The notes under the pieces were generated by a model. That model did no database searches. It had not been told where the DNA came from and saw only the letters and a program-made list of their open reading frames with translations. A stretch of DNA of 64,000 nucleotides from Phytopythium helicoides (lineage: Eukaryota; Oomycota; Peronosporomycetes; Pythiales; Pythiaceae), in the NCBI GenBank assembly GCA_024867545.1, contig JANFNE010000020.1, positions 1,178,001 to 1,242,000 of the forward strand, given 5' to 3'. The position numbers were made by a program, and so were the translations under genes. Below, piece by piece: positions 1 to 10,521 of this stretch (position 1 is the stretch's first letter; each line of letters starts with the position of its first letter).

Positions 1-2
1 TC

Positions 3-164
3 GTCAACATCAAGGAGTTCGCCGGCGAGGACGATGTCGATCTGTTCCTGGAGGAGGACCTCGCCCGCTCGCAGCTGCAGGGGCAGCAAGAAATGGCCGC
101 TCGTCTGGCAGTTCCAGGCCTCATCAACCCGAACGAGCGTCCCGACGAGATGGCCGACCTCTGA
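3..164 (+). CDS. C-terminal 53 residues of an unidentified protein (partial, 5' end outside window)
   Basis: An open frame runs from the window edge to a TGA at 162-164. The tail is acidic (DDVDLFLEED) and ends PNERPDEMADL. GC-rich codon use matches the neighbouring NPL4 gene, and the 187 bp to the next start fit oomycete gene spacing. I do not recognise the family, and the fragment is too short to assign a role. Confidence 0.55.
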   Translation, partial: VNIKEFAGEDDVDLFLEEDLARSQLQGQQEMAARLAVPGLINPNERPDEMADL

Positions 165-351
165 TGGGTTCACCTTGAAGTTCCGTCTCTGTATTTCAAT
201 GTCCTCATACAACTAGTTCCTTTCAAAACCCGATAGTCCATCGCATCTCTTTCTAGAGGTCGCTCGTTGCTCTCCCTTCTGGAAGAAAGCTGACAAGGAT
301 ACCGTACCAAGCCGAGCTACGCTCGCCTTCCTTCCTCGCTCGCTGGGCAAC

Positions 352-1659
352 ATGCTGCTGCGCGTGCGCTCCAAGAACGGCATCTGGCGCGTGGCCGACT
401 TGTCTCCGCAGTCGACGGTGGCCGACGTCAAGGCGTGGATCGCCTCGCACCACTCGATCGCGGCCGCCAAGCAGCAGCTGGCGCTGGATCCGCAGGGTTC
501 GCGCGCGCTGCTCGACGACTCGGCGACGCTGCGCTCGCTGCAGCTCGGCCACGGCGACATGCTGTACTTGGAGTACGACGGGGAGCTCGTGGGCAGCGGC
601 AGCGCGGCGCCGACGGCCGTGCGCACCAAGATCGCGGCGGACGGGACGCTGACGCCCGTGACGTTCGAGGACGCCGGCGACAAGCGCGGCTTCCGCCCGG
701 GGCTCAAGTCGCTGCGGGACATGAAGATGCACTGGACGCTGGGCGAGTTCATGCGCATGGACGCGCAGTTTGAGTTCAAGATCAGCGCGCAGAAGGAGGC
801 ACATGTGAGCCAGGTTGCGCTCGACGGCGCGAGTTGCGACGACTTCCAGCGCTACTTGCGCCAGTTCGCCTTCCAGCAGTCGCGCTGCGGGTGGCTATAC
901 GGCTCGGTGGACGCCGAGACTAAGCAGGTGACGGTCGACTTTATCTACGAGCCGCCGCAGCACGGAGACCCCGACGGCTTTGATGTGCTGGACGACCCGC
1001 TGGCCGACCGCGTGGACGCCATCGCGCACGCGCTGGGCCGTGAGAAGGTCGGATGGGTGTTCTCGCACCCGCCGCGCGAAGACGAGAGCTTCCACTTCTC
1101 GGCGCGCGAGGTCATGCTCGCGGCACAGCTGCAGGCGGATGCTGGCGGCAAGGGCTCGCTGTTCGTGACGCTCAAGGTGACGCTGGACAAGCAGGGACAG
1201 GCGAGCTTCGAGGCGTTCCAGCTGAGTGACCAGTGCGTCGAGATGTTTGCCGCCGGTGCGCTGCTCGAGAGCGAGGGCAACCCGATGGTGTGTGCCGTGC
1301 ACGATACATTCACGGCGCTTGTGGAGATGAAGCCCGCGCCTGAGATCGACAACAACTTCTTCCTGTGCGTCGTGCCCGTAGTCACGCAGGACTCGGGCTT
1401 CAAGAGCGACTTCCCCAAGCTCAACCGCGAGGGCGAGGCCGGGCTGCGCTCGCGCTCTGCGCTGCAGTCGCAGCTGTCCAAGTACCGCAACGAGGCATTC
1501 TCAGACCGCCTCCGCGACTTCCAGCTGCTCGTGTTCCTCGCCGACTTCCTGGATATCGACACGGACATGCCAGCGATCTGCCACGCCGTGAGCGATCCCG
1601 AGACGGCCATCGACTCGGGCTACGAGCTGCTCATCGAGTCGGTCGCGGGCAGTCACTGA
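352..1659 (+). CDS. NPL4: NPL4 homologue, ubiquitin-binding cofactor of the CDC48/p97 segregase
   Basis: A single 435-residue exon. NPL4 with UFD1 recruits CDC48/p97 to ubiquitinated clients, for example in ER-associated degradation. Residues about 1-77 form a ubiquitin/UBX-like fold (MLLRVRSKNGIWRV, then KAWIASHH). Residues about 120 to the end match the NPL4 MPN-like core: MHWTLGEFMRMDAQFEFKIS, QQSRCGWLYGSV, VDFIYEPPQHG and a GWVFSHPPR-type segment. There is no N-terminal zinc finger, so the arrangement is like plant NPL4 proteins of similar length rather than the longer yeast/human form. The start is the first ATG of the frame and gives the expected N-terminal beta strand. It lies about 2.3 kb from a proteasome subunit gene on the opposite strand. 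That neighbour works in the same ubiquitin pathway, but the proximity may be chance. Confidence 0.9.
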   Translation: MLLRVRSKNGIWRVADLSPQSTVADVKAWIASHHSIAAAKQQLALDPQGSRALLDDSATLRSLQLGHGDMLYLEYDGELVGSGSAAPTAVRTKIAADGTLTPVTFEDAGDKRGFRPGLKSLRDMKMHWTLGEFMRMDAQFEFKISAQKEAHVSQVALDGASCDDFQRYLRQFAFQQSRCGWLYGSVDAETKQVTVDFIYEPPQHGDPDGFDVLDDPLADRVDAIAHALGREKVGWVFSHPPREDESFHFSAREVMLAAQLQADAGGKGSLFVTLKVTLDKQGQASFEAFQLSDQCVEMFAAGALLESEGNPMVCAVHDTFTALVEMKPAPEIDNNFFLCVVPVVTQDSGFKSDFPKLNREGEAGLRSRSALQSQLSKYRNEAFSDRLRDFQLLVFLADFLDIDTDMPAICHAVSDPETAIDSGYELLIESVAGSH

Positions 1660-2212
1660 GCGTTATGTATTGGCCGCCATGGAGAGCTCCTGGCGCGGCG
1701 GAGACCAGTATGACGCGGAGGCTGTCGCCAGGCGCTCCCTGCACGAGTATCCAGCCCACGGTGTACGGTTTCCGCCGCTGCATGCTTCTCTTCCTCGACG
1801 ACGAGCGGTGCATGCTTACCCATCCCATCCCTTGAATGCGCGGTATCAGGTCCAAGAAAGAAGAACCTGCAGTTCTCTAGCGAACAGTATGCCCCCAATC
1901 AATGACGCCTCCATGACGCTGCAGCTCCCACGCCTCCGGTCTCTTGTTGCTGTCGACATGTTGGAGTCACGCAGCCACCCGCTCGCTCATGATCGGATCG
2001 GGCTGCAGCGCGGTGTTGTTGAGTCGATCAGCTCACCACAGCAGCAATGCAGCGCGTCATAGCGATCAAGCAGGGCGTGAAGATGCGCAGAGCCAGTCCC
2101 TTCTCTGTTCTTCTCCCTCTGATAGGCCAAAACCCATTTTCGGAAGCTGTTCCGCCGCGTTTGATTGGTTGAAAAACCGGTGGATGCCTTCCCGCACCCG
2201 CTCGTAGCCGTT
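1660..2212. other. Intergenic stretch between NPL4 and the uridine kinase-like gene
   Basis: About 550 bp with only short overlapping ORFs of low-complexity composition on both strands. I see no protein family. It should hold the NPL4 3' UTR and the upstream part of the next promoter. Confidence 0.5.
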
Positions 2213-2224
2213 CACTTTGCAATC
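2213..2224 (+). promoter_or_regulatory. Oomycete initiator (Inr)-like element of the uridine kinase-like gene
   Basis: TCACTTTGCAAT matches the degenerate oomycete Inr core YCAYTYYNCAWT at every position, 133 bp upstream of the ATG at 2357. That is a plausible 5' UTR length. The assignment rests on consensus and position only. Confidence 0.5.
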
Positions 2225-2320
2225 GGACGAATCGGCGCACGCAGTGGCGCCGAGCGCTCCAAGCCCACTCGTCGACAGAGTATCGCGCTCGCCAAGCAGC
2301 TCGCGCCCCAGCAGCCACCG

Positions 2321-2344
2321 CAGTAGCAGCAGCAGCAGCAGCAA
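2321..2344 (+). repeat. CAG microsatellite in the 5' UTR
   Basis: CAGTAG followed by five CAG units and CAA, ending 12 bp before the ATG at 2357. It is probably length-variable and is transcribed if the initiator at 2213 is used. Confidence 0.6.
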
Positions 2345-2356
2345 CACACCGCAGCG

Positions 2357-3355
2357 ATGGTCAAGGCCAGCACGGTGATCGAGATCGTGGCGCTGTGCGC
2401 GGCGCTGGTGGCGGCGGCGGCGCACACGCGCGCGCGCTCGCAGCGCTCCAAGCGCTTCGCGGTGCAGCAGCTGCTGGCCGACGGGTCCAAGCGCGAGCTC
2501 GAGCTGGTGCAGGACATCGTGTACTTTGACGCGTCGGTGGACGCGACGCCCAAGAAGCGCGCGCCAGCGGGCCCCGCCATCACGGAGGACGCGCACTTCC
2601 GGCTCGAGCGCCGGCCGCTGAGCTCGGCCGCGCTTAATGACGAGGGCAACCCGATCCTCGTGGTCGGCGTCTGCGGCGGCTCGGGCTCGGGCAAGACCAC
2701 GCTCTCGCGCGCCATCATGTCCGAGTTCGGCGCCGACCGCGTCTCGTACCTCTCGCACGACTACTACTACAAGGACCTGGGCCACCTCACCATGGACCAG
2801 CGCGCCGAGCACAACTTTGACCACCCGGACTCGCTCGAGACCAACTTGCTCGTCGAGCACGTGCGCCAGCTGCGCGCAGGCAAGGCCGTCGACGTGCCCG
2901 TATACGACTTTAGCACTCACTCGCGCACGGCCGAGACGCGCCACATGAAGCCCAACAGTGTCATTCTGGTCGAGGGCATCCTCATCTTTGCCGACCAGGC
3001 GCTCGCCGACCTCATGGACATCAAGATCTTCGTCGAGACGTCGGCGGATATTCGTCTCGTGCGCCGTCTGCGCCGAGACATTGAGGAGCGCGGACGCACG
3101 GCCGAGTCGGTCATGAACCAGTACATGAAGACGGTGCGCCCCATGCACATGATGTTCGTCGAGCAGTCTAAGCGCGTCGCGGACATCATTATCCCGCACG
3201 GCGTCAACTCGGTCGCGCTCGACATGATCATCTCGCGGCTGCACAGCTTCACGGCCATGGCCACGAGCTCCTCGAGCTCCACTGGCAGCGCTGACGAAGA
3301 GATCGAGTGCGAACCCATGGCTGACAAGGATGTCGAAGGGCTCCAGTGTCTGTGA
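2357..3355 (+). CDS. Uridine kinase-like P-loop kinase with an N-terminal membrane anchor
   Basis: A 332-residue single exon. Uridine-cytidine kinases phosphorylate uridine/cytidine to the monophosphate in pyrimidine salvage. The Walker A loop GGSGSGKTT is at about residues 107-115, followed by LSHDYYYKDL at about 132-141, NFDHPDSLE, the PVYDFSTHSRT segment, VILVEGILIF and a lid-like RRLRRDIEERGR, in family order. Residues about 7-22 (VIEIVALCAALVAAAA) form one hydrophobic segment followed by basic residues, suggesting a signal anchor. About 95 residues precede the P-loop, longer than a minimal uridine kinase. The C-terminus is Ser-rich and acidic. Whether it is a true uridine kinase or a related PRK-family enzyme cannot be settled from sequence alone. 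Confidence 0.85.
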   Translation: MVKASTVIEIVALCAALVAAAAHTRARSQRSKRFAVQQLLADGSKRELELVQDIVYFDASVDATPKKRAPAGPAITEDAHFRLERRPLSSAALNDEGNPILVVGVCGGSGSGKTTLSRAIMSEFGADRVSYLSHDYYYKDLGHLTMDQRAEHNFDHPDSLETNLLVEHVRQLRAGKAVDVPVYDFSTHSRTAETRHMKPNSVILVEGILIFADQALADLMDIKIFVETSADIRLVRRLRRDIEERGRTAESVMNQYMKTVRPMHMMFVEQSKRVADIIIPHGVNSVALDMIISRLHSFTAMATSSSSSTGSADEEIECEPMADKDVEGLQCL

Positions 3356-3512
3356 TGTCGGTGTATGCGTGTGAATCGGATGGACATGCGTTGGTCGAGA
3401 GCCGTCGAAGGAGACGCTCACAGCGGAGGAGAGAAAGGAAAGCAAAAGTCAACTACACAAATCGAGCGATCAGTCTGCCCATTCTTCTCTCACTGCGTCC
3501 GTCGTTTGCTGG

Positions 3513-3785
3513 CTAAGCCCCTCCGTGCTGGCGATAGCTCTGGTCGTCCATGCCCGCATCCTTCTCGTTCAGATGGTGCCGGGACGAGGAGCTGCACGCA
3601 GCCGTAGCGCATTTGCACTGGCGGCAATCTCGGCAGCAACTGCCGCAATCGCAGCTCGAGCGCGGAAGTGGACGCCCGTACGCCGACGGAGTGTTGTCGT
3701 GCCGCGCAAACGTGCGATTCACGACTGGAAGCTTTGGCTCGTCACCATGATGACCAGCATGGCTAGCGGCGCTCGCGTCTGCCAT
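3513..3785 (-). CDS. Possible small cysteine-rich protein (about 90 aa), unidentified
   Basis: A minus-strand frame from the ATG at 3785 (MADASAASHAGHHGDEPKL) contains a dense cluster CDCGSCCRDCRQCKC, then a Ser run and a polar tail. No signal peptide is evident from this ATG. The opposite strand is also open across the region (3525-3953, Arg/Ala-rich). The Cys cluster is the only argument for coding, and chance is a real alternative. Confidence 0.25.
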   Translation of the reverse strand: MADASAASHAGHHGDEPKLPVVNRTFARHDNTPSAYGRPLPRSSCDCGSCCRDCRQCKCATAACSSSSRHHLNEKDAGMDDQSYRQHGGA

Positions 3786-3962
3786 CGTCGAGGCACTTTG
3801 GAAAGTGAGGCCATTGAGATCGCTTTCGATGTGAAACCAAAACAATGGAAAACCCGTGCAACAATGCGGTCGTCGTTTACTTCAATGTCTCGTCATAAGC
3901 GAAGCAGTTCGCCCCGCCTGCTCATGGCGAGAGCAGCGAGGACCTCGCGCTAGTCGGGAGGC

Positions 3963-5068
3963 TTACAGGCGCGCGATGACCGCGTCTAGTTCCTGGGCTG
4001 TGCAGACGTGGAAGCCCTTCTCGGTCGTGACGGTGGCCAGCTCCACGTTCACGTTCGTCAGCTTCTCCTCCATGTGCTGCTTGAGCGCACCAATCGCGAG
4101 CACCTCGGCGTCCTGGAGGGCCATGTCCTGAGATTCGCATTGAACTGTCAGCACCAAACGTACAACCACAGACGCTAACGAAAATGAAAGACGTACCTCG
4201 GAGTAGCTCTCCTTGAGGTTGTTGAGCGCACCCTCCGATCCCGAGCCAATGGCGTGCGCCTTGACGGGCCAGTACGTCCCCGATGGCTCCGAGAAGAAGA
4301 GCTGCGGCCCGTTGTCATCCACTCCCGCCAGCAGCAGCGCGACGCCGAATGGGCGGCTCATCTTCTGCTTGTGGTTGTTCTCGTCCTGGCCCTCGCCAAA
4401 GCTCAGCGCCAGATCGCAGATGGCCTGCGTCAGCGCCTGCACGCGGATGCGCTCGTCGTACGAGAACCAGTGGTTCGTGGCCTCGACGCGCGCGTGGTCG
4501 ATCAGCGTCTGCGCGTCGGCCGTGATGCCGCTCATGGCCGCGCCGACGTGGCGGTCGATCTCCAGGATCTTCTCGATGCTGCACGACAAGGGGGACATCT
4601 CCATATTAGATGCTGCTGGGGGTCAATCACTCACTGCTGCTAAGTAGCTGAGTAGCTCCACACCTGCCAGGCTCCAGCAGCGGAGACGTCAGGCGCTTCT
4701 CGACGGCCAGCACGACGCCCTCCTTGGTGCGGATACCGATCGCGGTCGTCCCCATCTGCCGAGAGTGGACAGACCGCCATGAGGATCGAGGGACCACCAC
4801 CGTCACCCACACACCAACACAGCACGCACCTTGATGGCCTCGATGGCGTACTCGACCTGGAACAGGCGGCCCTCGGGCGAGAAGGTGTTGACGCCGCGGT
4901 CGTACTCGGTGCTGCGCAAAAGATACGACAGCGTAGCCAAAAACGCGAGTTAGAAGGCCGCGAAGGCACCAAACGCACCGCCGCGCGCTGCGCTTCCACG
5001 CCGTCGACATGGACCACAGCAGGCGCGCGCACGGACGCAGCGCGGGGGACGCACTTGGTCTGGAACAT
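3963..5068 (-). CDS. PSMA5: 20S proteasome subunit alpha type-5 (complete gene, five exons)
   Basis: Reconstructed exons: 5055-5068, 4830-4911, 4664-4755, 4197-4578 and 3963-4127. All introns are GT...AG and phases match, giving 244 residues, close to the usual 241. The product is an outer-ring alpha subunit of the 20S core that helps gate substrate entry. The N-terminus [20 protein letters not shown] is the alpha-5 signature; [58 protein letters not shown] and AIGSGSEGA follow in family order. Exon 1 codes only the first 14 nt. This is the only complete copy in the window. Its exon 4 (at about 4357) is the left breakpoint of the tandem amplification, and exons 1-3 plus part of exon 4 recur at 12.5, 21.7 and 29.7 kb. 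Confidence 0.93.
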
Positions 5069-5743
5069 GGCGGCGGCGCGGCGCTTTTTCGCTTGGTGTC
5101 TCCCCCCTTTGGCTTTCTCGGTTTCCTCGCTGGTATCTTGCGGTGTACCGTGGGGATCGATCGAGTCGAGTGTGATTTTTATTGTGTCTTGTAAGGGACT
5201 TCTTTTGTGGGGGTGAGCGGTACGTATGGTCATTATATTGTTGCGTCTCGAGTTGAAGTGGTTGGGCTCTGTTGTTGGCATTTGCGGAAGGGATGAAGAA
5301 TGCTCAACGCACCGCTCTCACTTCCATATCACAGCTGAACGAGTGATTTGAATGTCGAGGGTGACATTTGGTCGACATCTTGCAAGGCATCGAAAGCATA
5401 GCAAAAGACTTAGTCGGCAATGAGTCGATCGTTGAGCTGGACACATGGGAGGAGATGATCACTCGCATTGTGCCGCCCGGCATGCGGCTTGTCAATACAT
5501 GTAGAAGCCAAGGTCATGGAGGTTCGAGACTCTAACATTGTAGACGATGTTCGATTGCAAGCACAACAAGCTGGGGTAGTCGAAGGGGGATTCATGTACT
5601 TCGGTGCTCTCTCATTGTCAACGCTGTCTCCTACGACAAAACTCACTTCGTGCCGTCTACCACCATCACACCAACAAGCCAACTACTTTCGACCCTCTTT
5701 GCTGGCAGACAAAAGTACAATTTGGATACTGATTGATTGTCAT
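5069..5743. other. Spacer between kinase gene A and PSMA5 (PSMA5 promoter region)
   Basis: About 675 bp. It should contain the PSMA5 promoter and the 3' UTR of kinase gene A, since both genes run on the minus strand. Short ORFs only. The block recurs in the other three units with small indels. Confidence 0.55.
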
Positions 5744-8700
5744 CTACGACATTGCCTCACTTGTCAACAACTTCCAGCACTTATCCCTCCACTCGAATGT
5801 GTCCACAGACCACATCTTCGCTTCAATCAACTTGTCCAGATTACGATGCAATGCGTATCCACGCAGAGCTGTCTCCGTGAATGCAATCAGTGTACCCTTC
5901 TCCTCCTGAAGCGCCAGCGTGCTCTTCCGAGCTCGCTCGATAAGAGTCCCTAAGCCATCGGTAGTTGACAACAGACCTGCTAGGCGCTCCCATAGCAACG
6001 CGTAAATCTGGCATAGAATCTTCCCATTGCGTGATGCAGCACTTTTGTAGAATTGGATACACATTTCCTTCATTTCAGTGATCACATCCAGCACTGAGGG
6101 TAACTCACGTTCCGGTTCGGTTTCTTTGCTACCGCAAGCCACATCGCCTCGTGCAAGAACTGCAAGCTCGTCCACCACAGTACTGATCTTGATTCGTTTG
6201 TCTGGATCGTGCGCGCACATTCGCTCCACCAGCTGCCATTGCTCATTGGTGCACAGCCGAGGACGTGACGGTAACTCACAACGCTTGACCACATAGGTTT
6301 TGACAACGTCGTTCTCAAAATCCCACCACGGATAAGGCCGACAGTTATCGTCTTCGGTCTTCTCCACCACTCGAAGTGCCTCCACGATGCACATACCCAA
6401 AGAATACACATCCGATGCAAATGATCGCTTCGATGTGCCGTACTCGATGCACTCCGGCGCCACCCACTGCCACGCACTACTCAACTTGACTTCATTCGCT
6501 TCTTCAAACGAACTCAGACCGAAGTCCGTCACCTTGGCTTTCCCGTCGTTACCTACCATGATATTGTTGCATTTGAGATCTCCATGGATAATGCCACGAG
6601 AATGCAAGTACTGTACACCTAGTGCTGCTTCCAATAACTTTGTCCAAATCTCGTCCGGATGCTTTCGCAGGTATTTGTCGAGCGACCCACCTCTAGCATA
6701 CTCGCACGCAAAGAATGGCGTCCCGACATGGCAAGCGCCAAAAAGACGAATCACGTGCGGATGACTCAGTCCGAACCAGACATTCACTTCGTGCTCGAAC
6801 ACTTCACGGCGCTTTCTTCGTGACTCGATTGTTGGCTCAGACTGTGATACACTCTGCGACAAAGTGGTTGCGAAAGAGTCGCAGTTTCTTGCTCCAAGCT
6901 TCTTCACCTCCTTCACAACCACCTCCGAATCCAGCCACTTTGCGAGATACACATCACCGAACCCGCCCTCACCCAGTTTCTTCGTCCTGTTTATCACAAG
7001 CTCGTGCCACGGCAGATACCATGCAGGAATTGTCGTCACAACGCCTTTCCACTCGCCTTGACAACAGTCATCATACGCCTTCTTCATCACTTCGAGCTGA
7101 TGCTCAGTGTACTTAGACGTGTGTGTATCCAATTCCAACTTCAGCAATGTCATCAAGGTAGTTCGCTCCTCTTCGTCATCCAACTCGCTCAGAACTGTCA
7201 CCGTCTGTGAAACATCCGACACAAGCAACTCCAGCTGCTTCTTGCTTTGCAAATCCCATTGATGTTCTCGTTCTTCGTCACCAACTCGAGAGTCGTCGAG
7301 TGTCATCCATAGCTCATTGATGCGACGTCTAAAGACGGTCAAATTGCTACCAGCCGCTCTCGTCGAAGACAGCGCGACCACTCGGTCTCGGAGGGACCCT
7401 GACTGTAGGATGCCGTTCAAATCAACGAGCAGTGAGTGATACGTTTCGAGTAGTGTCACCGGCCGGTTTTCTTGTGCGAGGCATTTATGGATCGCTTCGA
7501 TCTCTTGAAGCACGAACTCATACAAAGGGTCCTTGATATGCTGCGACGATATTTGATTTCGAATCTTTGTCAAAAGTCGAGCTAGAATTCCACTCTTGTA
7601 CTCGTCAACGTTCGACTTTATAGCATCGTCCTGAGACTGTGGCTGTGACAGCTGGTACTCACTGGCTTCCTTTGCAGCTAGATTCTCAAGAAGTCGAACA
7701 ACTGCTGCAGCTGCTACGCGTTTCTTAGGATCTTTAGCACACATTCGGGATGTCAGGAGTCTAGTATTTTCGTCGAGATAGGCAGGACTACACCAATCCG
7801 TGTCTGTAGCGGGATCCCAACGTCTTTTCCCCCACATGATCGATTTGATGTTACCTCCCCACGGCTTGCTTCCAGATACTGCCATCACAATGCAGAGACC
7901 AAAAGAGTAAATATCTCCCGCGAACGATGATCCTCCGTCTCTATACAGCTCCGGTGCATGCCAAACGACTGAACCAAACCCCACTCTACTCGATGTCGTT
8001 TCTTCAGAACTTTCTTTCTTTGAAATACTCGAGCCAAAATCTGCCAACTTCGCCACACCGTCATCTCCAACCAACACGTTACTGCTTCGCAAGTTCCCAT
8101 GGATGATTCCACGCTCATGCAAATATGCCAGACCCAACGCCGCTTCATGCAATAACGTCCACGGTGTCTGCCTTTCACCTTTCTTCTTACACTCAGTAAG
8201 ATATTCGACCACCGACCCATTGCTTGCATACTCCAGCACAAAAAAGGAATGACCAATATCGCAAGCTCCATACAACTTGATCACGTTCGGGTGTCGTAGT
8301 TGTAGCCATGCAGTGACTCTGTCTTCAAAAGTCGATGCCGAGGCACCCGGGACAAACAGTTTGAGAACAACGTCGGCGTCCAGCCACTTCGCTCGATACT
8401 CACCTCCAATTGTCTTGGTGTAGACGTACTCGACTGGCTCGATATCGAATGGAGAGATCGCCCAGCTTCTCGATGTTAAGAATGCCTCCAGTGAGACTAC
8501 AGATGACTTGGTATTCATATCGCCTTTACTCGATGAAACGTGCTTGAGTAGGAAGTTCCGTATGACAATGTATCCATGCTTTGTCGCTTGGTATAACGCC
8601 GTTTCTCCTCTCGCATTTTGGATCATGACATCCGCACCTTGCTCCACGAGACATCGCACCATATCAATTTTGCCCATCTGAGTAGCCCTGATCAGCGCAG

Positions 8701-10291
8701 TATCACCGTTCTTGACTTTGACGTTGATATCAGCACCTTGCTCCACGAGATACCGCACCATATCTAATGCGCCATACAGAGCAGCTCTGATCAACAGAGT
8801 ATCTCCGTCACTGGCTTTGGCGTTGATGTCCGCACCTTGCTCCACCAGATACCGCACCACACCCAATGTGCCACTCGCAACAGCCATGATCACCACCGTG
8901 TTTCCGTCATTGTTTTTGACGTTGATGTCTGCGCCTCGTTCCACGAGATACCGCACCACTTCTAATGCGCCACTCGAAGCAGCTCTGACCAGCGCGGTAT
9001 TGCCATCATTGTCCTGAACGTTGATGTCCGCACCTTGCTCCACCAGATACCGCACTACATCCGATTCGCCATACTGAGCAGCCCTGATCAGTGGAGTATT
9101 ACCTACTTTGTCCTTGGCTTGTATCACCGCACCTTGCTCCACCAGATACCGCACCATCTCAATTTGGCCCTTCTGAGCAGCTTTGATTAGCGCAGTATCA
9201 CCGTCATTGTCTTTGGCGTTGATGTCCGCGCCTCGCTTCACGAGATACTGTGCAACATCGGATTCGCCACACTGAACAGCTTTGATCAGCGGAGTGGCAC
9301 CATGGGTGTTCTTCGCGTTGATGTTTCCGCCTTGTTCCACCAGATACCGCACCACCTCCAATTCGCCACTCGCAGTAGCCCTGGCCAATGGAGTATACCC
9401 GAACTTGTCTTTGGCGTTGATGTCCGCGCCTTGTTCTATGAGATATCGCACCACTTCCAATGCGCCACTCGAAGCAGCCATGATCAGCGTAGTACCATTG
9501 TTGTTGTCCTCGACGTTGATGTTCGCGCCGTGCTCCACGAGATACTGCACCACATCCAATGCGCCATACTGAGCAGCCCTGATGATCGGAGAATAGCCGT
9601 ATTTGTTTTGAGCGTTGATGTCCGCGCCTTGATCCACGAGATACCGCACCATATCCACTGCGCCACTCGAAGCAGCCTTGATCAGTGCAGTTTCGCCGTC
9701 GTCATTGTTGGCATTGATGTCCGCGCCTTGTTCCACGAGATACCGCACCATCTCAATTTGGCCCTTCTGAACAGCTTTGATCAGCGGAGTGTCGCCATCA
9801 CTATTCTTGGCATCGATGTCCGCGCCTTGTTCCACGAGATACCGCACCATATTAATTTGGCCCCTCCGAACAGCTGTGGTAAGCGCAGTATCGCCATCAC
9901 TATTCTTGGCATCGATGCCGGCGCCTTGTTCCACGAGATACTGCACCATACCATTTTGGCCCGTCCGAACAGCTGTGATCAGCGGAGTGTCACCATAGGC
10001 GTCCTTCGCGTTGATATTTCCCCCTTGTTCTATGAGATATCGCACCACATCCAATGCGCCACTCGAAGCAGCCCTGGCTAGTGGAGAATTCCCGAACTTG
10101 TCTTTAGCGTTGATGTCCGCGCCTTGTTCCACCAGATACCGCACCACATCCAATGCACCACTCGAAGCAGCCATAATCAATGCAGTGTAGCCGATATTAT
10201 TGCTGCCGTCGATGTCCGCCCCGCCTTGAACTGCTTTCTTCACCGCTTCGAGGTCGCCCTCCGCAGCAGCAGCACGTAGGCGCTCTTCCAT
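5744..10291 (-). CDS. Ankyrin-repeat / pseudokinase / TKL kinase protein, copy A (open frame)
   Basis: From ATG 10291 (MEERLRAAAAEGDLE) the protein is 1,515 residues. Residues about 1-600 hold some 18 ankyrin repeats (GxTALIxAASSGALDVVRYL type). Residues about 650-920 form a first kinase-like domain with a degenerate glycine loop (KTIGGEYRAKW), VVLKLF lysine, an LADFG motif and HGNLRSSN (8093-8101, about H731-N733): the catalytic Asp is Asn, so it is probably a pseudokinase. A helical linker follows. The second domain (about 1100-1370) has GEGGFGDVYLAKW, VVVKEV, HGDLKCNN (D about 1238) and VTDFG, so all key residues are present. The C-terminus ends CWKLLTSEAMS. The frame continues 30 codons upstream, but those residues lack repeats. 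Substrate and pathway are unknown; ankyrins probably bind a partner and the tandem kinases resemble receptor-less signalling kinases. Confidence 0.85.
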   Translation of the reverse strand: MEERLRAAAAEGDLEAVKKAVQGGADIDGSNNIGYTALIMAASSGALDVVRYLVEQGADINAKDKFGNSPLARAASSGALDVVRYLIEQGGNINAKDAYGDTPLITAVRTGQNGMVQYLVEQGAGIDAKNSDGDTALTTAVRRGQINMVRYLVEQGADIDAKNSDGDTPLIKAVQKGQIEMVRYLVEQGADINANNDDGETALIKAASSGAVDMVRYLVDQGADINAQNKYGYSPIIRAAQYGALDVVQYLVEHGANINVEDNNNGTTLIMAASSGALEVVRYLIEQGADINAKDKFGYTPLARATASGELEVVRYLVEQGGNINAKNTHGATPLIKAVQCGESDVAQYLVKRGADINAKDNDGDTALIKAAQKGQIEMVRYLVEQGAVIQAKDKVGNTPLIRAAQYGESDVVRYLVEQGADINVQDNDGNTALVRAASSGALEVVRYLVERGADINVKNNDGNTVVIMAVASGTLGVVRYLVEQGADINAKASDGDTLLIRAALYGALDMVRYLVEQGADINVKVKNGDTALIRATQMGKIDMVRCLVEQGADVMIQNARGETALYQATKHGYIVIRNFLLKHVSSSKGDMNTKSSVVSLEAFLTSRSWAISPFDIEPVEYVYTKTIGGEYRAKWLDADVVLKLFVPGASASTFEDRVTAWLQLRHPNVIKLYGACDIGHSFFVLEYASNGSVVEYLTECKKKGERQTPWTLLHEAALGLAYLHERGIIHGNLRSSNVLVGDDGVAKLADFGSSISKKESSEETTSSRVGFGSVVWHAPELYRDGGSSFAGDIYSFGLCIVMAVSGSKPWGGNIKSIMWGKRRWDPATDTDWCSPAYLDENTRLLTSRMCAKDPKKRVAAAAVVRLLENLAAKEASEYQLSQPQSQDDAIKSNVDEYKSGILARLLTKIRNQISSQHIKDPLYEFVLQEIEAIHKCLAQENRPVTLLETYHSLLVDLNGILQSGSLRDRVVALSSTRAAGSNLTVFRRRINELWMTLDDSRVGDEEREHQWDLQSKKQLELLVSDVSQTVTVLSELDDEEERTTLMTLLKLELDTHTSKYTEHQLEVMKKAYDDCCQGEWKGVVTTIPAWYLPWHELVINRTKKLGEGGFGDVYLAKWLDSEVVVKEVKKLGARNCDSFATTLSQSVSQSEPTIESRRKRREVFEHEVNVWFGLSHPHVIRLFGACHVGTPFFACEYARGGSLDKYLRKHPDEIWTKLLEAALGVQYLHSRGIIHGDLKCNNIMVGNDGKAKVTDFGLSSFEEANEVKLSSAWQWVAPECIEYGTSKRSFASDVYSLGMCIVEALRVVEKTEDDNCRPYPWWDFENDVVKTYVVKRCELPSRPRLCTNEQWQLVERMCAHDPDKRIKISTVVDELAVLARGDVACGSKETEPERELPSVLDVITEMKEMCIQFYKSAASRNGKILCQIYALLWERLAGLLSTTDGLGTLIERARKSTLALQEEKGTLIAFTETALRGYALHRNLDKLIEAKMWSVDTFEWRDKCWKLLTSEAMS

Positions 10292-10521
10292 GAGTGCTTT
10301 GTCTTTGTTGTGAGAAAGGGTGAAAAGAAAAGCATGGTACCTAATCCAATGCAATTGGTTGAAATCAAACATTTGATACACTTCGCGAATGACTTCAAGC
10401 AGTCACTTCGCAAATGCACTTCTAGCAGAGGCATTTGCAGTTGATTTGGCGTGACGAACTCACAACTAAAGGACTGCAAACCTGACACTCAATGTCCATT
10501 TTGATCGAGCCCCATCTTCGA

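Noticed and set aside
2066..3445. 459-codon minus-strand ORF (Arg/Val/His-rich)
   Set aside because: Antisense to the uridine kinase-like gene, where GC-rich third positions suppress stops.
3525..3953. 142-codon plus-strand ORF, Ala/Arg-rich with a hydrophobic start
   Set aside because: It overlaps the Cys-rich minus-strand frame and shows only low-complexity composition.
9302..10081. 259-codon plus-strand ORF
   Set aside because: Antisense of ankyrins in copy A.
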